A stretch of DNA of 64,000 nt from Eucalyptus grandis (taxonomy: Eukaryota; Streptophyta; Magnoliopsida; Myrtales; Myrtaceae). The position numbers were made by a program, and so were the translations under genes. Below, piece after piece: positions 46,390 through 57,068 of this stretch. How positions within the stretch are numbered: position 1 is the stretch's first letter; each line of letters begins with the position of its first letter. The stretch lies in assembly GCF_016545825.1 (NCBI RefSeq), contig NC_052622.1, positions 14,736,120 to 14,800,119 of the forward strand. The letters run 5' to 3'. The notes beneath the pieces are model-generated. The model was not told the DNA's origin and did not search any database. It worked only from the letters and a program-made list of their open reading frames with translations.

Positions 46390-46833
46390 ACTTGAGCTGT
46401 TAACTATTCTGCAAATCTTCTACTTCAATACAGAGATTGCTTCAGCATTTGTTGATGATCTTGATTTCCTTCTCTCTATTCTCTCATCTTCTCTGTATAT
46501 CCTCTCTTTCTCTCTGTTTTCCCTTAACTCTCTTATGTAAAGCAATGCAGAGTATTTATATCGAGGAATGTAACGAACTCGGTTACAAGGGGAAAACCGA
46601 TTACAACAACTCTAACGAAAAACCTAATTGACTATCATTTATTTGCTTGATCATCTCGTTCATTGATTGTCGATCCAGGCTTATCTTCCTTATAAAATCT
46701 TTGCCGTTGATTTGGCTCTATGACTTGGCGATCCAAGTCATTTGCTGTATCGCCAAGTCCTCTGCTTTTGCTGTACTGCCAAATCCTCTGTTTCTTGTTT
46801 TCTGCAGTATATTTTGTTCCTTTATACTTAACA
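46319..46833 (-). repeat. Copia-2 3' LTR, truncated
   Basis: Matches 51441-51956. The outer 104 bp is missing, with breakpoint near 46319-46320. Confidence 0.85.
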
Positions 46834-49679
46834 TCCCCTCGCAAATTGGGAAGGGGGATGAATCCCATTCCCAATTTGGTCCGAAGAGACATATGAGCTG
46901 AGTGAGAGAGGGACTTAGTGAATATGTTAGCTACTTGAAGATGACTGGGAACATGTTGGATAGAAATGGAACTAGAAGACACCTTTTCACGAACAAAATG
47001 GAAATCAACTTCTATGTGCTTTGTTCGCGCATGCAAGACAGGATTGGCTGTGAGGGAAATAGCTGATTTATTATCACAAAACAATGATGTAGTTTGTGTA
47101 AGAGGAACACCAATGTCACGTAGAACAAAACCGATCCAGGTTAATTCAGCTGTTGTAGATGCTAGAGCCCGATATTCTGCTTCTGTGGAAGACTTTGAAA
47201 CAGTAGTTTGTTTCTTGGCTGACCAGGAAATCAAGTTAGAACCTAAGAAAGTGAAGAATCCTGTAGTAGATCGTCGAGTAGTAGGACAACCTGCCCAATC
47301 AGCATCTGAAAAACCATAGAGATTAGTCAAACTGTTGGAGTGAAGATAATATCCAAGATGAACAGTTCCTTTGACATATCTTAAAACTCGTTTTAGTTGA
47401 TGAAAGTCTGCCATTGTGGGATGTTGCATCTTCTGACAAAGGAGATTTGTTGCAAATGCTAGATCTGGTCGAGTGATAGTTAAGTACTGAAGACCACCTA
47501 CCAAGCTTCTGTATTCAATAGGATCTAGCAGAGGAACTTCAGCATTAGTCAGAGTAATTGGCCGTAGTGGCAAAGGTGTGGAAATTGGTTTGCAATCTGT
47601 CATATGTGCCCGTTTGAGTAGGTCGACTGCATATTTTGTTTGACATAAGAACAAGGTCTGTAGAGTATGTTTCACTTCAATGCCTAAGAAGTAGTGAATA
47701 TAGCCGAGATCCTTCATTTGAAATTGAAGGCTAAGATTCTGGATTAGTGCAGTTAGAAGCTGAGAAGAGCTTCCTGTTAGAATGATATCATCAACATAAA
47801 GAAGTAATAGCACTGTATCCGACCCAGTATGGAGCACGAACAAAGATGGATCGGCTGAACTACAGACAAAACCAATTTCAAGAAGATAGTTGCTGAATTT
47901 GTCAAACCAGGCTCTTGGTGCTTGTCGAAGTCCATATAATGACTTGTGAAGAAGACAGACATGGCTTGATTTTTGAGGATGAATGAAGCCAGGTGGCTGC
48001 TCCATATAAACAGTTTCATTTAAGTCTCCATGAAGAAATGCATTCTTCACATCAAGTTGGTGTATTGTCCATTGTCTTGTGAGAGCTATAGAGAGTACTA
48101 TGCGTATTGTAGCATGCTTTATAACAGGACTGAATGTCTCAGTAAAATCAAGTCCTGCTTCCTGATGGAATCCTTTGGCTACCAGACGAGCCTTGAGTCT
48201 CTCTAGACTACCATCTGGTGCGAGTTTGGTCTTAAAGACCCACTTACAGCCTACAACATTCATCTGGGCTGTTCTTGGAACTAATGTCCAGGTGTGATTA
48301 CTATAAAGAGCACTCATCTCCTCTTGCATTGCATTGTTCCAGCCTTTATCAGCTAATGCTGACTTAATAGATCTTGGTTCCATAGGGACTCGATATTCAG
48401 TCAAGCAAGCATATTTTGGATTTGGCTTAATAATACCTGATCTGAGTCGGGTCTGCATAGGATGATTACTAAAATTTCTCTGAGAAGAAGATAGATCAAG
48501 AGTATGTTGTTCTATGTCAGAACTGTTATTGACAGGCAGAGTAATTGAGAAAGATGAAGAACTCTGACCAGATCGAGTTTCTGTAATAGCATCATTTTGC
48601 CTTGATGTTAATGGAGTATCTTGGAGCTGCATTGATGCCGGTGAAGTATGTTGGTGTATCTGATCACTGTCATAGCTATCCATAGTAGGATGATATTGAT
48701 TTCTTCTTACTGACTGATGAGAAACACTTTGGTTTGTCGTGTCAGAGCTTGAGGATTCAAGCAATTTTATTCCTTCAATCCATTGTTTGTACAAAGGAGT
48801 ATATTGACCATATTCATTTATCACAGTTTTTGTGAAGGGAAACAATGTTTCATCAAAGATAACATGTCTACTGATATATATACGGTTATTAGTAGGCACA
48901 AGACATCTATAGCCTTTATGCACATCACTATATCCCATAAAAACACAAGTAAGTGATCTAGGATCGAACTTATGCTTTGAATATGATCTTAAGCATGGAT
49001 AACAGGCACAGCCAAACACCCTCAAATGATCATATTGTGGCTGCGTGTTATGAATCTTACTATATGGTGAATCCATTTTTAGTTTTGGTGTTGGAAGTCT
49101 GTTTATAATGTAGTTTGCTGTAACAAAAGCATCCACCCAAAACTTCAGTGGGACCTTGGAATGATATAACATAGCCAATCCCAATTCGACAATATGTCTA
49201 TGTTTCCTTTCTGAGACTCCATTCTGTTCAGGAGTGTGAGGGCAAGATAGCTGTTGTTTTATTCCACAGCTTTGCAGATGATCTTGAAATCTTCTACTTA
49301 CAAACTCTCCCCCTCCATCACTTTGAAAGACTTTGATCTTGTGACTATATTGTCTTTCAACTAACATCTGGAATCGAGTGAAGATATCAAAGAACTCAGA
49401 TTTCAACTTCATTGGATATAACCAGCTGTATCGTGAGAAACTGTCGACAAAAATCACATAGTATCTAAACTTTTGACATGAATCTATTGGTGATGGCCTC
49501 CAAATATCACAGTGGATCTTTTCTAATGACGAAGTTGATATAGAGTTTGACAAAGGAAATGATAGAGCTGTACTTTTTGCTATTTGACAGCTGCTGCAAA
49601 TTTTTGAAGGAACTAAATTAACATGAATCAATTTCTGATGATGTAGATAATCCACTATTTGTGTATTGGCATGAGCCAA
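46635..49679 (-). CDS. Copia-2 pol (integrase, reverse transcriptase, RNase H)
   Basis: 1014 uninterrupted codons. Residues 16-31 hold the HxH/CxxC zinc region. Integrase has catalytic D58 (HCDIW), D121 (SDGGGEF) and E157 (SERKHRH). Reverse transcriptase spans about 450-700, with LDVKNAFLHGDL near 542 and YVDD at 628-631. RNase H has D792 (SDADWAG) and E833 (STEAEYRAL). The C-terminus runs into the 3' LTR, as is common. The frame has no ATG of its own: a frameshift near 49690 separates it from the protease part, where VWHQRLAHA should be continuous. All visible catalytic residues are present, so this is the best-preserved pol in the window. Confidence 0.9.
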   Translation of the reverse strand: MAHANTQIVDYLHHQKLIHVNLVPSKICSSCQIAKSTALSFPLSNSISTSSLEKIHCDIWRPSPIDSCQKFRYYVIFVDSFSRYSWLYPMKLKSEFFDIFTRFQMLVERQYSHKIKVFQSDGGGEFVSRRFQDHLQSCGIKQQLSCPHTPEQNGVSERKHRHIVELGLAMLYHSKVPLKFWVDAFVTANYIINRLPTPKLKMDSPYSKIHNTQPQYDHLRVFGCACYPCLRSYSKHKFDPRSLTCVFMGYSDVHKGYRCLVPTNNRIYISRHVIFDETLFPFTKTVINEYGQYTPLYKQWIEGIKLLESSSSDTTNQSVSHQSVRRNQYHPTMDSYDSDQIHQHTSPASMQLQDTPLTSRQNDAITETRSGQSSSSFSITLPVNNSSDIEQHTLDLSSSQRNFSNHPMQTRLRSGIIKPNPKYACLTEYRVPMEPRSIKSALADKGWNNAMQEEMSALYSNHTWTLVPRTAQMNVVGCKWVFKTKLAPDGSLERLKARLVAKGFHQEAGLDFTETFSPVIKHATIRIVLSIALTRQWTIHQLDVKNAFLHGDLNETVYMEQPPGFIHPQKSSHVCLLHKSLYGLRQAPRAWFDKFSNYLLEIGFVCSSADPSLFVLHTGSDTVLLLLYVDDIILTGSSSQLLTALIQNLSLQFQMKDLGYIHYFLGIEVKHTLQTLFLCQTKYAVDLLKRAHMTDCKPISTPLPLRPITLTNAEVPLLDPIEYRSLVGGLQYLTITRPDLAFATNLLCQKMQHPTMADFHQLKRVLRYVKGTVHLGYYLHSNSLTNLYGFSDADWAGCPTTRRSTTGFFTFLGSNLISWSAKKQTTVSKSSTEAEYRALASTTAELTWIGFVLRDIGVPLTQTTSLFCDNKSAISLTANPVLHARTKHIEVDFHFVREKVSSSSISIQHVPSHLQVANIFTKSLSHSAHMSLRTKLGMGFIPLPNLRGDVKYKGTKYTAENKKQRIWQYSKSRGLGDTANDLDRQVIEPNQRQRFYKEDKPGSTINERDDQANK
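46834..46842 (-). other. Copia-2 polypurine tract
   Basis: On the minus strand GCGAGGGGA directly precedes the 3' LTR. Confidence 0.75.
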
Positions 49680-49705
49680 TCTTTGGTGCCATACTTCTGC
49701 ATTGA

Positions 49706-50152
49706 CTATTCTCTGACTTTGAGTGAAAAAGACTGCTTTGCAGTCCGTGTATCAACTTGATAAAAGCCCTTAGTCTTCCTTCCGAGCTGAATTGTCGCCT
49801 TGGTATTGTTGTCCTTTATATAAACACCAAGTTTATCAAAGATAAATGTGCAAGGATAGTCATCAGTAAGCTTAGACACAGAAAGAAGATTCTTCTTTAT
49901 TTCTGGTACTATAAGAACATCGTTAAGAGGTAATGTATTTACTTCTGTTTTTAGGTAAGTGTTACCAATATGAGTAACAGGTAAACAAGATCCATTACCA
50001 ACCATCACTGTATCAAAACCTTGATATTTAGAAAAAGTATGAAGAATACCAGGATTCGCACTAATGTGAGCAGTAGCTCCTGTATCAGGGTACCATTCAC
50101 TTCCTTTTGGATCTTCGATGTGAATTGCTGACAAAGCTCTTTGGAATATCCT
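49706..50152 (-). pseudogene. Copia-2 protease segment
   Basis: In frame with gag, but separated from it by one TAG at 50153-50155. It contains the aspartic protease motif DTGATAHIS after SEWYP. It ends at TAG (49706-49708) just after SFSLKVRE, close to the frameshift before pol. Confidence 0.8.
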
Positions 50153-51277
50153 CTACTTGATAGGAATTGTCAAGCGGTACCAACGGCGGAGAGCATCATG
50201 CCCAGGTCGTTTACATATTTGACATTCCAGTCTAGCAACCCCTGTATCTTTTTCATCCTGCAAACTTTTCCTTGAGTTTAACAGAGGAGGATAAGATTTG
50301 TTGTTTTGGTACCTTTGAGAGTGTGTGGCATAAGGTCGAAAACCCTGAGCAGCTGTAGGAAAGACATTCTGTTGTCTTAGATATTGATCTCCTTGCCCTT
50401 GAATTGCTGCATCTTCTCTGTAGTTTTGGTTTCTTTCAACATAACCAAACCCTCGTCCTCTATTACTGAAAGTTCTGCCTCGACCAAAGCTACGGCCACC
50501 CCTATAACTTCCTCTCTGAGCTAGAAAACCAGTAGGTTGTGAAAGATATTCTCCATCAACACTCTCTTTAGAGTACATTTGAGACTTTCTTTGGCCGAGA
50601 TAGGCCAAACTGGGATTAAACTGACTTCTGGAGTAAGTCTTCATCCTTGATTCAAATCTCTCCAGTTGAGCTATAACTTCATCATAATCGGGTTGAGGCT
50701 TCAAACAATATATGGTGGTTCGAAGATTCTCATATTCTGGACCCAATCCTTCCAGTATACCAAAGATTTTGGTTATTTCATCCACTGGTTTACCAATAGC
50801 ATTCAACTGATCACATATAGATTTGTATTCTCTGAGATAGGTGGATAGGTTTTGATCAAATTTCTGACAGGACTGCAATTTTCCTCTAAGTTCGAACTCC
50901 TTTGCTATTGATTTTTGTGTAAATCTTTTTAGAAGAGATTGCCATACCTCAAACGATGTCTCTAAACCAATGATTAGACTCAGAATATTCTCAGTAACAG
51001 CCCCACTAATCCATGACGATATCAGCTGATCTGTTCTTGTCCAATCAACGTAATCGGGATTAACAAGTTCTGAATTACATCCTTCATCATCGTTTTGCAA
51101 TATTCGTGGAGGAGAAGTAATATCACCATTAACAAAACCAAAGAGATCTTGGCTCTTCAGAAACCTTTGGATTTGAGCTTGCCACAACAGAAAATTATCT
51201 TTGGCGAGCTTGATTGTAACAAAGTTCGAGATGTTTACGTGAATTGGAAAAGGGTATTTTGGTGTTTTGATTGCCAT
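50153..51277 (-). CDS. Copia-2 gag
   Basis: I take the start at MAIKTPKYPFP (ATG at 51277, 60 bp inside the LTR boundary); the frame is open further 5' but without ATG. 374 residues. The gag core includes NFLLWQAQIQRFLKSQDLF and WISGAVTENI. A Gly/Arg-rich region (GGRSFGRGRTF) follows. The knuckle CQICKRPGHDALR has Arg where the last Cys is expected (C to R by a single CGT/TGT change). The frame ends at a TAG. Confidence 0.8.
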   Translation of the reverse strand: MAIKTPKYPFPIHVNISNFVTIKLAKDNFLLWQAQIQRFLKSQDLFGFVNGDITSPPRILQNDDEGCNSELVNPDYVDWTRTDQLISSWISGAVTENILSLIIGLETSFEVWQSLLKRFTQKSIAKEFELRGKLQSCQKFDQNLSTYLREYKSICDQLNAIGKPVDEITKIFGILEGLGPEYENLRTTIYCLKPQPDYDEVIAQLERFESRMKTYSRSQFNPSLAYLGQRKSQMYSKESVDGEYLSQPTGFLAQRGSYRGGRSFGRGRTFSNRGRGFGYVERNQNYREDAAIQGQGDQYLRQQNVFPTAAQGFRPYATHSQRYQNNKSYPPLLNSRKSLQDEKDTGVARLECQICKRPGHDALRRWYRLTIPIK

Positions 51278-51323
51278 TACCGCAAATTTCCAGCTCAAAA
51301 CAAGCTATCGGACGACAACCTAG

Positions 51324-51336
51324 AGCTCTGATACCA
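51324..51336 (-). other. Copia-2 primer-binding site
   Basis: The minus strand reads TGGTATCAGAGCT directly inside the 5' LTR. Confidence 0.85.
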
Positions 51337-51956
51337 TGAGAAAGATGAAGAACTCAAACAAGATCAAGCTGTCGATTCTGAAGAATATTTGTATTCTAGA
51401 GTTGTGATTGAATCAATGTAACTCAGTACAATTGAAATGCAGAAAAAAGAATACAATTTCTCTGTTCTATCTTCTAAGATCAATCTTACTTGATCTGCTT
51501 CAGCACTTTGAACTTGAGCTGTTAACTATTCTGCAAATCTTCTACTTCAATACAGAGATTGCTTCAGCATTTGTTGATGATCTTGATTTCCTTCTCTCTA
51601 TTCTCTCATCTTCTCTGTATATCCTCTCTTTCTCTCTGTTTTCCCTTAACTCTCTTATGCAAAGCAACGCAGAGTATTTATATCAGGGAATGTAACAGAA
51701 CTCGGTTACAAGGGGAAAACCGATTACAGCAACTTAACAGAAAAACCTAATTGACTATCATTTATTTGCTTGATCATCTCGTTCATTGATTGTCGATCCA
51801 GGCTTATCTTCCTTATAAAATCTTTGCCGTTGATTTGGCTCTATGACTTGGCGATCCAAGTCATTTGCTGTATCGCCAAGTCCTCTGCTTTTGCTGTACT
51901 GCCAAATCCTCTGTTTCTTGTTCTCTGCAGTATATTTTGTTCCTTTATATTTAACA
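51337..51956 (-). repeat. Copia-2 5' LTR
   Basis: 620 bp, TG...CA on both strands. The start is fixed by the adjacent primer site and the end by the return of B3 tail sequence. Confidence 0.9.
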
Positions 51957-52201
51957 CGAGTCACCACGGAGGCGGAGGGAGCGATAGCTACATCGGCTGA
52001 TGTGGTTGTGGCGGGGGCAGTGGTGGAGGTTGCAGCGGGGCGGGGCGGGTGTGGCGGGGGCGGTGGTGGAGGTTGCGGCGGGGTGGCGGTGGAGGTTGCG
52101 GCGGGGTGGTGGGGGTGGTGGTGGTGGTGGAGGTTGCGGCGGGGGGGGGCGGTGGCGGTGGCGGTGGCGGTTGTGGTGGAGGTGGGGGCGGCGGCTGCTA
52201 A
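51957..52201 (+). pseudogene. B3: detached Gly/Cys tail
   Basis: Resumes with 'tcaccacggaggcggaggg', matching the A3 tail, and ends in a Gly-rich frame with GGGC and TAA at 52199-52201. A TGA lies early in the original frame ('atcggctgatgtgg'), and repeat-length changes shift the frame. Confidence 0.6.
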
Positions 52202-52439
52202 TTTGAAGTCAGTCTTCTATTATTATTTTTTTCTATGTTGGTGTTGGTAAAGGTACTATGATTTGCTAACTAAATAAGTAGTTGATGGATAGAAGAGTTG
52301 TAGAGCAAAGTTCACAGAGACTAGCTTGCAAAGCATATGCTTCAATCAACACATGGCATTAAAAACCAGTTCTTGTAGAGAGGCAAACTAGCACCGGTGA
52401 ATTATGAACACACTTGAAATTATTTCCATATTTGTACTC
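52202..52439. other. Conserved 3' flank of B3
   Basis: Twin of 14529-14779. Confidence 0.5.
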
Positions 52440-53060
52440 TCAACCTTAGTGGTATAATCTACTAATTAATTTGAAAGACCTGCTTGTAAAATTTTCAAGG
52501 CACTTGATAATCTACTACTGGATGCAAGAGTAGTGAAATCGAATATTCCATCGGTTAAGTTACAAAAACTTGCTACGCCTACTGGTAAAATAGTAAAGTA
52601 CTCGATAATCTGCTTTCGATTACTAGGTTTGAGAATGGTAACATGGAATCTTCATTGATAAATTACTCATTAATCAACGAGGCCTACTCCTCGATATATG
52701 GGGATAAAATCAAACTAATCGATGGGCTTAATTATAAAATTTCATAGCACAGGGTAGTATACTACTTGATAATATATTTAAGGATGGTAAAATTGTTGAT
52801 AAATTACTAATTAATTGATGGGGTCCGATTGTAATATTGTAAAACGCGTGGTAACCTACTTGTGAAAGAGATGGTAAAAGCCATTATATTGTTGTTAATT
52901 TACTAACTAATTGACAAGCCCAATTGGCAAATCTTAAAGTACTTGTTGATCGACAATTGGATACTATAGGCAGAAAAAAAAAATCGATAACTGGACACTA
53001 CATTGCAGAATAATAATGTTATTATTTTGTTAATAAGTTACTGATAGTTGACCGGGAAAA
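52440..53060. repeat. Degenerate AT-rich tandem array after B3
   Basis: Twin of 14780-15400. Confidence 0.6.
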
Positions 53061-56024
53061 AAAAGTTGCCAATCAATTTTACTTATGAATACATTACAGG
53101 TACTTGGAATTTACCTTCATGGAGCCAGTTCTCTTTTTAGCAAACGCAGTAGTAAAGTCATCCATCGAACATTGACATACCACATTTTTTCCTGCTTTTA
53201 ATGACGTGAGATTTTCCTCTTGTGGGATTGCTGCATGAAGAGTCTATCGGTGACATGCTCGCATTAGTCAAATTACCCACTAATCTAGATGAAGTTTTAT
53301 GTAAAGCTGAATCAAACCTCATCACCTATAAATTTGATCATCCCACTGAAAGAAGACATACGACCTCGAAATAAAGTTCCTCATGATATAATGTGTGGAC
53401 AATATAAATTGATGAAGATGAAATCATGAGAGCAACGCCCACAATGAAAATCATTCTTTTAAATGGTCTTCTTCATTTATTGGAATGTTCACCAAGGATT
53501 ATTCATCCGATTTTGCGTCCAGCAAGGTTACTTTTGATGAGTTTGTTTCGTTTTAAAAAAAAAAAGAAGTAATGGATCGATTGCAAAGGGATCCAGACGG
53601 TATTCAAAATTAGGTGGTGCTTATAGGAGAGCCTAAATTTGTTCAAAGTACAGTAAATATTATAGTACCTATAGAGTCGCTTGAATCCATAGCAACCGAT
53701 AGTTATTCAAAGATGAGTATTGATGAAGTTTTAAGGTGGTTAAAGTAGATGACCTAAGGAGTAGTTGCCGATATTGAGTTAAATGCTCTGCCTGCGACAC
53801 CGCAGTTTCGAGTTTGGAGAAACGCATAATGAAGATTGATGGAAGGTTGTGAGTTTGGAGAAAAGGAATTACATCTAGAAAGCGCAAGGCACCTCAACAG
53901 TACCAAAATTCTATAAATACCCCACTTTATGTATATCATAAATTGTCTAGATTGTCATGGTGCAATTTTGTTGGGGACAACAAATGTTAGGGTATGTGTG
54001 GCAATAACTAGCTTCGCCAACTAGGACATAGGAAACTTAAAGGATAGTCGAAATCTGAGTAGTTGTGCCTAGGCTTCCGTTATACTGGCTATGAGTTAGA
54101 AAAACGTCATAGAGAGACATGCTGATTTCATCAATGACTATGGCTATGCCTTGATTGGTGATTGAATTTGGACATGGAGTTATTTTGGTGTTCATGTCTG
54201 GAGAGTATTTGACCTCGAAAAAGCACCTTGCCATATAGATTTTTGCGGACAAGTGAATTGAGTTCAATCCTTTGGAGTAGTTCGAGCCCAACTTAGTTTT
54301 GATGAACATCTGCAATGGTGAAGCACCTGTCGAGATATTAAAAGAGCCTGCATGGATGATGAGCACCAAGACTTCGCTTTGAACATTGTGCCAAGCTAAA
54401 AATTTGTTAAATTCGCCGCTCAAATTCTAGTCAAATTTGGAGTTGGGATCAAGTCTAGAGATCGATAGGTCCGGGATGTTTTTGGACCAGTGGCAGAGGC
54501 TTCCAATCAGGGGCTTCCCAATAGCTTGTTGCTACTACGCTCAGGGTGGGCACCTGACTAGAGGCCCACATAAACCTCTTGGCTGTCCGGTTTTGTTTAG
54601 CCTTTCTTTTTCTTTTTTTTACCAATGTTTACCCTATTCTGATAACACACATTTTTGTGAATTTCTAGAATGACTTTTTTTGTTAGAAATCGTCAGATAA
54701 CACTGTGTGACCTTGGGTAGGGAAACATATGAGTGATTGTAACTATGTAATCTCCATTCATAATGGATTTCTTTGCTACCAACTCTTTCCAAAAAATAGG
54801 TACTGACACTTGGGTTGAATGACATAAATTTCTAATGTCTTGTGTCATTTCTCATTGATTTTCCTAATAATTTTTTTTCTCATATTAGATTTGACTTGAG
54901 GAATCCATTAGCTTACAATGCATCCAATTCCATTTTGCATCACACACACGCTATGCGTTATATATATATATATAACTCATTAGGATATATAAGATTTCAA
55001 TCTCTCATGCCCTAGTGATGAAGAGTACTTCCAACGTCAAATCATCCAATAAAATAAAATTAGTCTTTGATTGGCATTTGTTATTAGATAAATAATTATA
55101 AATAGAAAAAAACATACTTTGCGAAGAAAATTGCTACTTGAGTCTAAAACTTGTTATACAAATTTAATTCAGTTTTAAACATTTCAATTAATTTAATATA
55201 GTCGTAAACCGTTGCGTGAAATTCTAATATAATCTTTCTAACTATTTCTCGCATGAAATTATTGACGTGACAATCACCAGTTATCCCATCCAGCTATCTA
55301 ACGCAAATAACTTTACTCGTAGCAATACTATTTTGCTTATATTTTTTAGTTTTTTCATTTTTATCCTTTTCTTGATTATTTCTTTTTTCCTTTTCTCTCC
55401 ACTGTTTTTTTTCCTGGTAAAGCGTGAACGCTTATGACAACAAGATTTTGAGCATTATCATCCACATCTGTAAGCCACAACTCAAATCACGCCAAACAAC
55501 TCTTCAACTATCTCAATTGACAAATTTCTAAAACTATACGAGCCTACAGAAAGTGAGCTCATGTGAATATTTTCGGCTTCTACAATTTGAATTCCCCCCC
55601 CAAAAAAAAAAAAAAAAAAAACCCACATGGGACTGAAATGATTGAAACCCTTAAAAATTCATCAGCTTCACGGTGATTTGATCTACACTAAAGCAAGAAT
55701 AATCGCCTACAAAATAAGAAGCGGTAGAAGCGGCAGAAGCGGCTTCAATCTCCATGGCCTTCAATGGCCACCTAGCTCGAAGCAACTGAACTTCGGCTGC
55801 TGCAAGCTCGCCAAGATGTGGAAGCTCGGTCCATGGCTGTCGAGCTCAACAACCACGAGCTCGACGAGCAACGGTGACAGCTTACGGAGATGAGCAACGA
55901 CCGTGTATGCAGATTCAGTTGTGAAATCAAGGAAGGACACCCCAGATCTGGCTAAAGGAGGAGGTGAAAAAAACAAAGGAAGAAAATATAAATTGTGCAT
56001 GAAGGCATCATCTCTAGTAAATTT
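53061..56024. other. Intergenic region between B3 and C0
   Basis: 53061-55317 is the twin of 15401-17696, with copy 4 of the 190-bp block (54418-54602). 55318-56024 is the twin of 21170-21790. A degenerate copy of the short ORF is at about 55755-55945: its start frame is broken by TAG and TGA, but QARQDVEARSMAVEL and ARSG remain. No functional gene was seen. Confidence 0.5.
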
Positions 56025-56445
56025 GTCGGATATATGTGATATGGGTCAATTTAGTTGAGAACTACCCATAAAATTACTGGTTTAACGCATATGGCTGAGA
56101 TATTCATAATGGGCCAATTACGTAGCTGACATCTCTAGTCCCAATTTCCACAACCAACTTCTTCAAGTTGACCTTTGTTCTGCTTAGCAAGCCCTTGAAT
56201 TGCAGCCGACTGTGTCTTTGAAAAACGTCAGTCCACACAAAATGGGATATATCCAAAGAAATTTTCACTTGGTCTTTCATCAAATCGGCATCGTATATCC
56301 ACATTCGACTTTGATCAAACCAATTGAATAATTCTTTCTGCCGCCGTTGATCAAACCAATTGAATATTTCATTCTGCCACCATCAAGTTTGTCTGGAAAA
56401 CGAATAGTCACAAAATTCTCAGCATCATTTCTAGTAAATTTGTCC
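56025..56445 (-). other. 420-bp C-only segment between direct repeats, possible gene fragment
   Basis: It is absent from the equivalent site before B0. It is bounded by two near-identical 23-bp stretches ('catcatctctagtaaatttg' and 'catcatttctagtaaatttg'). The minus strand has overlapping open frames of 62 and 66 codons (NFVTIRFPDKLDGG; MWIYDADLMKDQVKISLDIS). A short in-frame duplication (KYSIGLI / NYSIGLI) is present. It looks like a captured coding fragment, but I do not recognise it. Confidence 0.3.
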
Positions 56446-56673
56446 ATGACAAATGGCCGACATGCCACTTAAGATGGCATGCGGTGGCTAGCCCGCCATA
56501 TTAATAATTCCGGGCAAGTTTTCATTGAGATGAATTGATTCGAATTTCACTCAAAGGTTTTGGACAACATTGAATCAGTTGCAATGTGTGTCAACAAATC
56601 TACAACAGGAATAACAATTTCTTCATAGCTGCCCATGATTTGCCTAAAAAATTCCCAAAGATTCAACGGCTCT

Positions 56674-56700
56674 CTCAAGTCGTAAACTAGCTGACTTAAG
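56674..56700. promoter_or_regulatory. Inverted repeat upstream of C0, two mismatches
   Basis: CTCAAGTCG / TGACTTAAG with a 9-bp spacer, 395 bp before the C0 start. Confidence 0.35.
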
Positions 56701-57068
56701 ATGAAAGAGACCCGTACGTTTCGACTAAAAGCAGAATTGAGTCAAACCGGCCAAAATATAAAAACATGCCACGTCGAGCATGGAGTGTTGAGTCGTCTCA
56801 CCGGTTCTCTTGATCGACCCGCAACTTCCCCTGTTCAACGTTTTGATCCAATCAGGGACGTCGCCAAGTTGCCAATTTAGAAATGCCCACAAGTTTGATC
56901 AGAAGCAATTTCGAAGAATCTTCACCGCGACTCCCGAGAAGTCAACCAAAGGGAATTATCTCCAAAGTCGTCCCCTCAGCTTTTGTGGTCCATTATCGTT
57001 ACGGCCAATGCTTAAATTGAACGCTCCTCGCCTCAGGAATAGCTTGAGTTCTTGCGTCTGTCCATGAG

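Larger units (their letters stand above)
46319..51956 (-). mobile_element. Copia-2: Ty1/copia LTR retrotransposon, minus strand
   Basis: The 5' LTR is on the right (51337-51956, 620 bp). The 3' LTR on the left is truncated (46319-46833, 515 bp) and lacks the last 104 bp that should abut the host sequence; the target duplication on that side is gone with it. About 15 differences separate the two LTRs (roughly 97% identical by eye), so it is older than copia-1. Primer site, polypurine tract and domain order are of Ty1/copia type, resembling the RE1 group. It interrupts B3. Confidence 0.9.

Noticed and set aside
46966..47319. 117-codon plus-strand ORF
   Set aside because: Antisense to the RNase H region of copia-2.
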